Shown here piece after piece: positions 59,837 through 64,000 of a stretch of DNA of 64,000 bases. Source of the DNA: Siderastrea radians (lineage: Eukaryota > Cnidaria > Anthozoa > Scleractinia > Rhizangiidae); contig OZ024892.1 of the NCBI GenBank assembly GCA_964017195.1, positions 13,650,071 through 13,714,070 on the forward strand, written 5' to 3'. Each line of letters begins with the position of its first letter. Within the stretch, counting starts at the first letter, position 1. Under the pieces are notes generated by a model. The model was not told the origin of the DNA, ran no database searches, and saw nothing but the letters and a program-made list of their open reading frames with translations. The position numbers and the translations under genes are program-made.

Positions 59837-59969
59837 TTAAGGTCTATTTGATGTCAAAGGAACAATAGGCTTTGTCGAAATTGTTCTAAACTTACTATGA
59901 AAATACACCAAAAAAGTCCTTAATTAAGCGGTTCTTGAAATAACTTCGCCTCATAAATTAACTAAATGA

Positions 59970-61111
59970 CTTACCTTATTATAGGAAATTAACGCTCCAT
60001 GAAATTAACGCTAATTGTAAAAATTCGCGTTAATTCAAGTCGCGTTAATTTTTGTGAGCGTTAATTACCGCATTGTTAATTAAGGTGATTCCACTCAATT
60101 GCATTGCGCATCCTTTCTGCGCAGCACTTTTTGCGTGATTAGCGCGCGTACGAGCGCGCGCACGTTCGGAACTTGATAGGTTTTCTATGGAAGCTGAGCT
60201 GTTCAGAGAAAAAAATGGTCGTTTTCTCCTAAACGAACTCGGTGACCCCACTTTTTTATTCCATTTATTTAAGGAAAATACGACTTTACATGATATATTC
60301 AAATTTGAAGAACTTTTCATCATTCAATTTTGAAATATTCCGGTTGATTCACTATTACAGCCAGATTTTAGGCGTTTCACTGGAATCGGGCGGACGCTCG
60401 ATTTGCCTATTATTTCAAATCAGTTTCATTGTTACGGCAATTTTAAGACGTTTTACTGTAACATTGTACTTCTATCATAAGAATAATGCTTATATTTTAT
60501 TGCTAGGTATAACTTTGTTGAAGTAATGGGTATCACTAGTACATGGATAGGTTTCTTTAATATTGCTGCCTAAAGATAGCAAAGTACCTATATACTACAG
60601 CCCCGTAGCGTGAAATCAGACACGGTGACCCCCTCTTTTTATTTTATTTTTTTAATGTACTAGGTGTAATTAGTAACTGTGCAAAGTTTCAACAAATTCT
60701 CATTACAACTTCTTTTTCGATGGAATCACCTTAAGTAGAGCGTTAATTTCTGCGACCTTAATTTCCATCATTTTTAATAATCCCAGATTCTGGATACAGT
60801 CCAGACATTCTTGATACCCACAAAACAATAGCTTTCCTACATTTAGGCCGATTTTAACACATTGTCTGTAAATAAATTGCCTCACACACCTGTAGACATG
60901 TCTTCTTCGTGATATTTATATTCAGTTAGAAACAAATTTGTTCCAGACTGAGTTGTGACCACAAGGTATTTCTTTGTGTTTATCGCGTTAATTTCCCACA
61001 TTTTGAAATTTTACCCTCTCTTTCGGGTTAATTTCCTTTTTTGAGGAGTAATTTTCCCTTAATTTCAAATACATTAATTAACAGAAGCGTTAATTTCCTG
61101 TAATAAGTTAG
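59970..61111. mobile_element. 1.1 kb DNA element with GAAATTAACGCG subterminal repeats
   Basis: TIRs resemble CTTATTATAGGAAATTAACG (left) and CTTATTACAGGAAATTAACG (right, reverse complement). Several further (GA)AATTAACGCG copies occur near both ends (59990-60070, 60980-61100). A younger TTAA element is nested inside. Confidence 0.8.
60087..60729. mobile_element. ~643 bp nested TTAA element
   Basis: Ends GGTGATTCCA / TGGAATCACC with TTAA on both sides (left ATTAAGG, right CCTTAAG). Like the 3.2 kb copies, its left end carries a GCGC-rich cluster (60103-60170). It splits the surrounding 1.1 kb element. Confidence 0.8.
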
Positions 61112-61116
61112 TTCAA

Positions 61117-61191
61117 CAGGAGCCCCCTGTCGCTCATAATTAGATCACCTGACGTGAAAGTTCATGGGTTTGACTCCCGTCGGGGACTCCA
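61117..61191 (+). tRNA. tRNA pseudogene or SINE head
   Basis: A-box-like GTCGCTCATAATTAG and B-box GGGTTTGACTCCC with a T stem ATGGG/CCCGT. The acceptor strands GAGCCCCC and GGGGACTC pair with one mismatch. The anticodon arm is degraded, so it is not a working tRNA gene. Confidence 0.5.
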
Positions 61192-61561
61192 TTTTTTTAA
61201 TGACAAAACTGAAAACAGTTTACTTGCAAACACTGGGTTCAACATTTAACATGTCTTTTGTATTAACTTCTTCACGTTTCTTCTCACCTTTTAAAGTGTC
61301 CTCATCAAAATTCACAGTTTCCTTAGCAATTGGTGTGACGTCACTATCACTTGTAGCTTCCGTTGGACTCGCCATCAATGCTGGGAATCTTTCTGAAATT
61401 TGTCAACTGCACTGGATCTAATTTTTAAAAACATCGTCAGTTTCAGTTATTGAGTCAGAAAGCTATCGTCAAACAGAAAGTCACAATTTTAATACTTCAC
61501 TCCAACACTAACACCATAAATGCTGACATTTGAAAGGTGACACAAAATCGCAAGCAGAATA

Positions 61562-62300
61562 ATTTAAACGTCGAACTTCTCATGTGCCGAACCTAATTTC
61601 TTTAATTAAGTACATTAGGAGATCGATGTCTGAATCGATTAAGTTCGAGACACGCGATTTGGGTCGACCCAAGAATTAAGTTCGACATGGCTACATGGGA
61701 AGTTCGACTATGGAGCGACTCCGATTTAAACGTCGATCCGTTCATGTCCCAAACCTAATGCATAAATTACATTAATGTATCTCTGAATATAACAGCGTCA
61801 ATGATTGGCTTAAAATCGATAAGCATGAGTAGTCCTCCATTAAACCGTGACCACTTATGCATTGATCGTTCTTGCATCTGATTAAAAAGAGAACTGGGCC
61901 GCGCAAACTGTAAATGCCCTGTAGACAAGAATCATTACTTTATAACGGACTGCATGAACATCGAATTGGTTTCGCTTGTTTTTCTATGGATACCTATTCT
62001 GAAAATAACAGAATATAACAAGAAACGGTAGAAACCGTATTCTGAGCCAAATTTGACGAACGGTGCAAACTTATATCTAAGTACAACTAGTATTACAAGA
62101 AAAGTTGTTTTTTTTCCCTGTTAATTGTTTTTCTGTCCTTTTTGACACCGGATATAGCGCAATTGATGATTATTTACCGCTGTTTTGCAGAATTTTGCTC
62201 GACTAGTTAAAGTCGACGTCTGAATCAGCTTTCGAACTTAATTATCTATGTCGACCCAAATAGCAATTAGGTTCGACACATGAGAAGTTCGACGCTTGTA
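61562..62300. mobile_element. GTTCGAC-repeat element
   Basis: ACGTCGAACTTCTCATGTG (61570) is inverted at 62271-62295 (CACATGAGAAGTTCGACG), with further copies in direct order at 61635-61745 and single copies at 62775-62805 and 63838-63855. Inverted ends plus internal copies suggest a DNA transposon family of about 0.7 kb. Confidence 0.6.
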
Positions 62301-62309
62301 CTGGGCCTT

Positions 62310-63180
62310 ACTGCTTTCAGACATATATAAACGGCAGCGCGGTTGGCACTAAAACCACACTATTGAAAAACCAACAGTCTGAAAGCAATAAACGTTGACG
62401 ATAACAATTTTCGATTCATTATTTTATCAGAATAATAATCGAATGAAGTTTATGCCACGAGGGACAAAGAAAAGCATATTAAAGTAAATAACATATTCTA
62501 TTTTTTCTCGAAATATAAACAAGCAAACCAGCTTAAACAAAAACATGTTCACATCGCCGAATGAATGAATGACACGATCACGAGATTAAGCTAACAAAGA
62601 TTACATAGGGACCTTCCTTATTCATTCTAACAGAAACGCTAGCAAGGCATACGTACAAACACAAACGTAAGAAGTTCTAGGAAACTTATCTCCGTTAAAT
62701 GTTTTTTTAAAACAGAATTAACCGCGCCAAAACAAAAAACAACAACAACAACAAAAAAACAATTTCCTCATTTGCATTGGGTTCGGCACATGAAAAGTTC
62801 GACGCTTGAAGGATGCCCTTTTCGGCGCTGAAATAATATGGTCATTACGCTTGCGCCCGTGTGTGGCTAGTAAAAACTAGGCTTTCAAATCTGAAGATTT
62901 TACTTACTGCTCGCTCAAAAGCTCGCGACGATGAGCTGTGGCTTAAAATAAAGGCCAGAACACATAAAAACGTTGTGACACTTGCATTTATACTCGACAC
63001 GCAAAGTATGTACTATAGCTAGAAATCAAACTTTTTTGACCTTAGACACTAGGTTAAGATCTACTTATAGGAAATCTTAAATCTCTGCGTTCGCCATAAA
63101 AATTAGAGCGGCAATCCTTCTTAAATTTTTGTTAGTTTATAATTCGTCCTTAGCAAAAATTTGACAACATTAACATTCGA
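62310..63180. other. No supported gene
   Basis: AT-rich spacer; only a stray copy of the GTTCGAC repeat at 62775-62805. Confidence 0.35.
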
Positions 63181-63184
63181 CAGA

Positions 63185-63730
63185 AGAGCTTTTTAAAATG
63201 TTTCGTCATTGTTGCGAAATTCGTATTAGAATTTAATTTCCAGTATAAAATACTTACCAATATCTATCAAGGCTGGCTGCTTAAAGCTCTTCTTGGCGTT
63301 TCTCAGTCACGAGGTAAAAAAAAGCCTGCAAGCAGGAAATTCAGAGTGAAAATTTGTTCACTTATCTCGTTATTTTTTTACACTGATTAGTTCAGAAAAG
63401 CAGTCAAGGCTATGGGCAACTATCTGAAAATACGATATACAGGATTTCGTAAACTTTTAAACGTTATTTCTTACTCACCTCAAACAGAAATTTGATCATT
63501 CCTGAAGTGAATTCGTTTTTAGTTGTTTGCAAATTATCCTAATGGAAGCACGATACAAATATCTCTGACATAAAAGCCATAATGAGAAGCCGTGAGTTTT
63601 AGATAAAAAATCATAATTGTTTTAAATAAAAAAAGATTGTTCTCAATGACGAAACATTTTAAAAAGACAATAACAATGACAAAGACAAAAACAAAGACAA
63701 AAACAATGACGAAACATTTTAAAAAGCTCT
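63185..63730. repeat. Inverted repeat pair around 0.5 kb
   Basis: GCTTTTTAAAATGTTTCGTC at 63190 is the reverse complement of sequence at 63707-63727, and a second inverted copy lies at 63646-63665. Between the last two is a (GACAAARACAAA)n-like low-complexity tract (63666-63706). Confidence 0.65.
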
Positions 63731-64000
63731 TTTTTTAAATAAAAAAAGGATTGTTCTCTAATGGGTAAATTAACAAACAACACGAGACGAAATATCCGTC
63801 TTAAGTGTAATTTAATTAAGCAATAAAGTAACTCTTCACGTGTCGAACCCAAAACTCATTCGAAACGATCCAATAATTCTCCTAACCAGTTGTGAAAAAC
63901 AACGTTTGCTTATAATATCGGATGTCAATAAAGGAAATAACAAACATGATATTTTAAAATGAATTTGCGAAGTCTGCTTTTGCCACTGAAAAACGTTAAT

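Overview
The window is eukaryotic and most likely from an anthozoan cnidarian, probably a stony coral. Two multi-exon genes with standard GT-AG introns are recognisable, and most of the rest is transposable elements of types common in cnidarian genomes. No rRNA, CRISPR array, operon structure or bacterial gene was seen. Organism assignment is inference from gene content and repeat types, not from a search.

Genes. (1) 2306-5896 (+) holds the last six coding exons of a kinesin light chain gene: five internal exons carrying the TPR cargo-binding region and a long basic, serine-rich C-terminal exon. The 5' exons lie upstream of the window. (2) 35503-44219 (-) is a five-exon TTC28-like gene whose protein joins short N-terminal TPR exons to 17 near-identical 40-residue TPRs and a C-terminal CHAT peptidase domain with its His and Cys intact. 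All four introns agree in phase. At least one 5' exon is missing. (3) Several small or decayed loci are less certain: a class A GPCR pseudogene (10708-11222, -), a RecQ-like helicase fragment (46822-47028, +), a two-exon 52-residue Arg-rich ORF (48108-51105, +), and a phase-consistent exon pair interrupted by TGA (54356-54920, +).

Mobile DNA. 20739-33060 is a nested stack. A decayed tyrosine-recombinase retroelement (DIRS/Ngaro type, gag-RT-RNase H-recombinase, split direct repeats A1-B1-A2-B2) is broken by a 3.2 kb TTAA-flanked DNA element inside the recombinase gene and by an intact 3.9 kb L2/CR1-like LINE inside repeat A2. The LINE encodes one 1224-residue ORF with a 2A-like motif, APE endonuclease and reverse transcriptase. 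A second copy of the TTAA element is at 56601-59836, and a 375 bp relative sits in the last kinesin intron. Other DNA elements have clear terminal inverted repeats and, in several cases, target duplications (TTA, TTAA, 6, 8 and 9 bp), showing that several transposon superfamilies have been active here. A 1.7 kb element at 48377-50083 has palindrome-studded ends and encodes a PHD finger on the minus strand. A second LINE lies between (GGAT)n arrays in an intron of the TPR-CHAT gene.

The 3' third (51.9-64 kb) has no confidently supported host gene. It consists of a tRNA-derived SINE, MITEs, nested TTAA elements, tRNA-like remnants and a family of GTTCGAC-containing repeats. The genes do not form a functional module. 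The kinesin gene (+) and the TPR-CHAT gene (-) are separated by about 30 kb of repeats.
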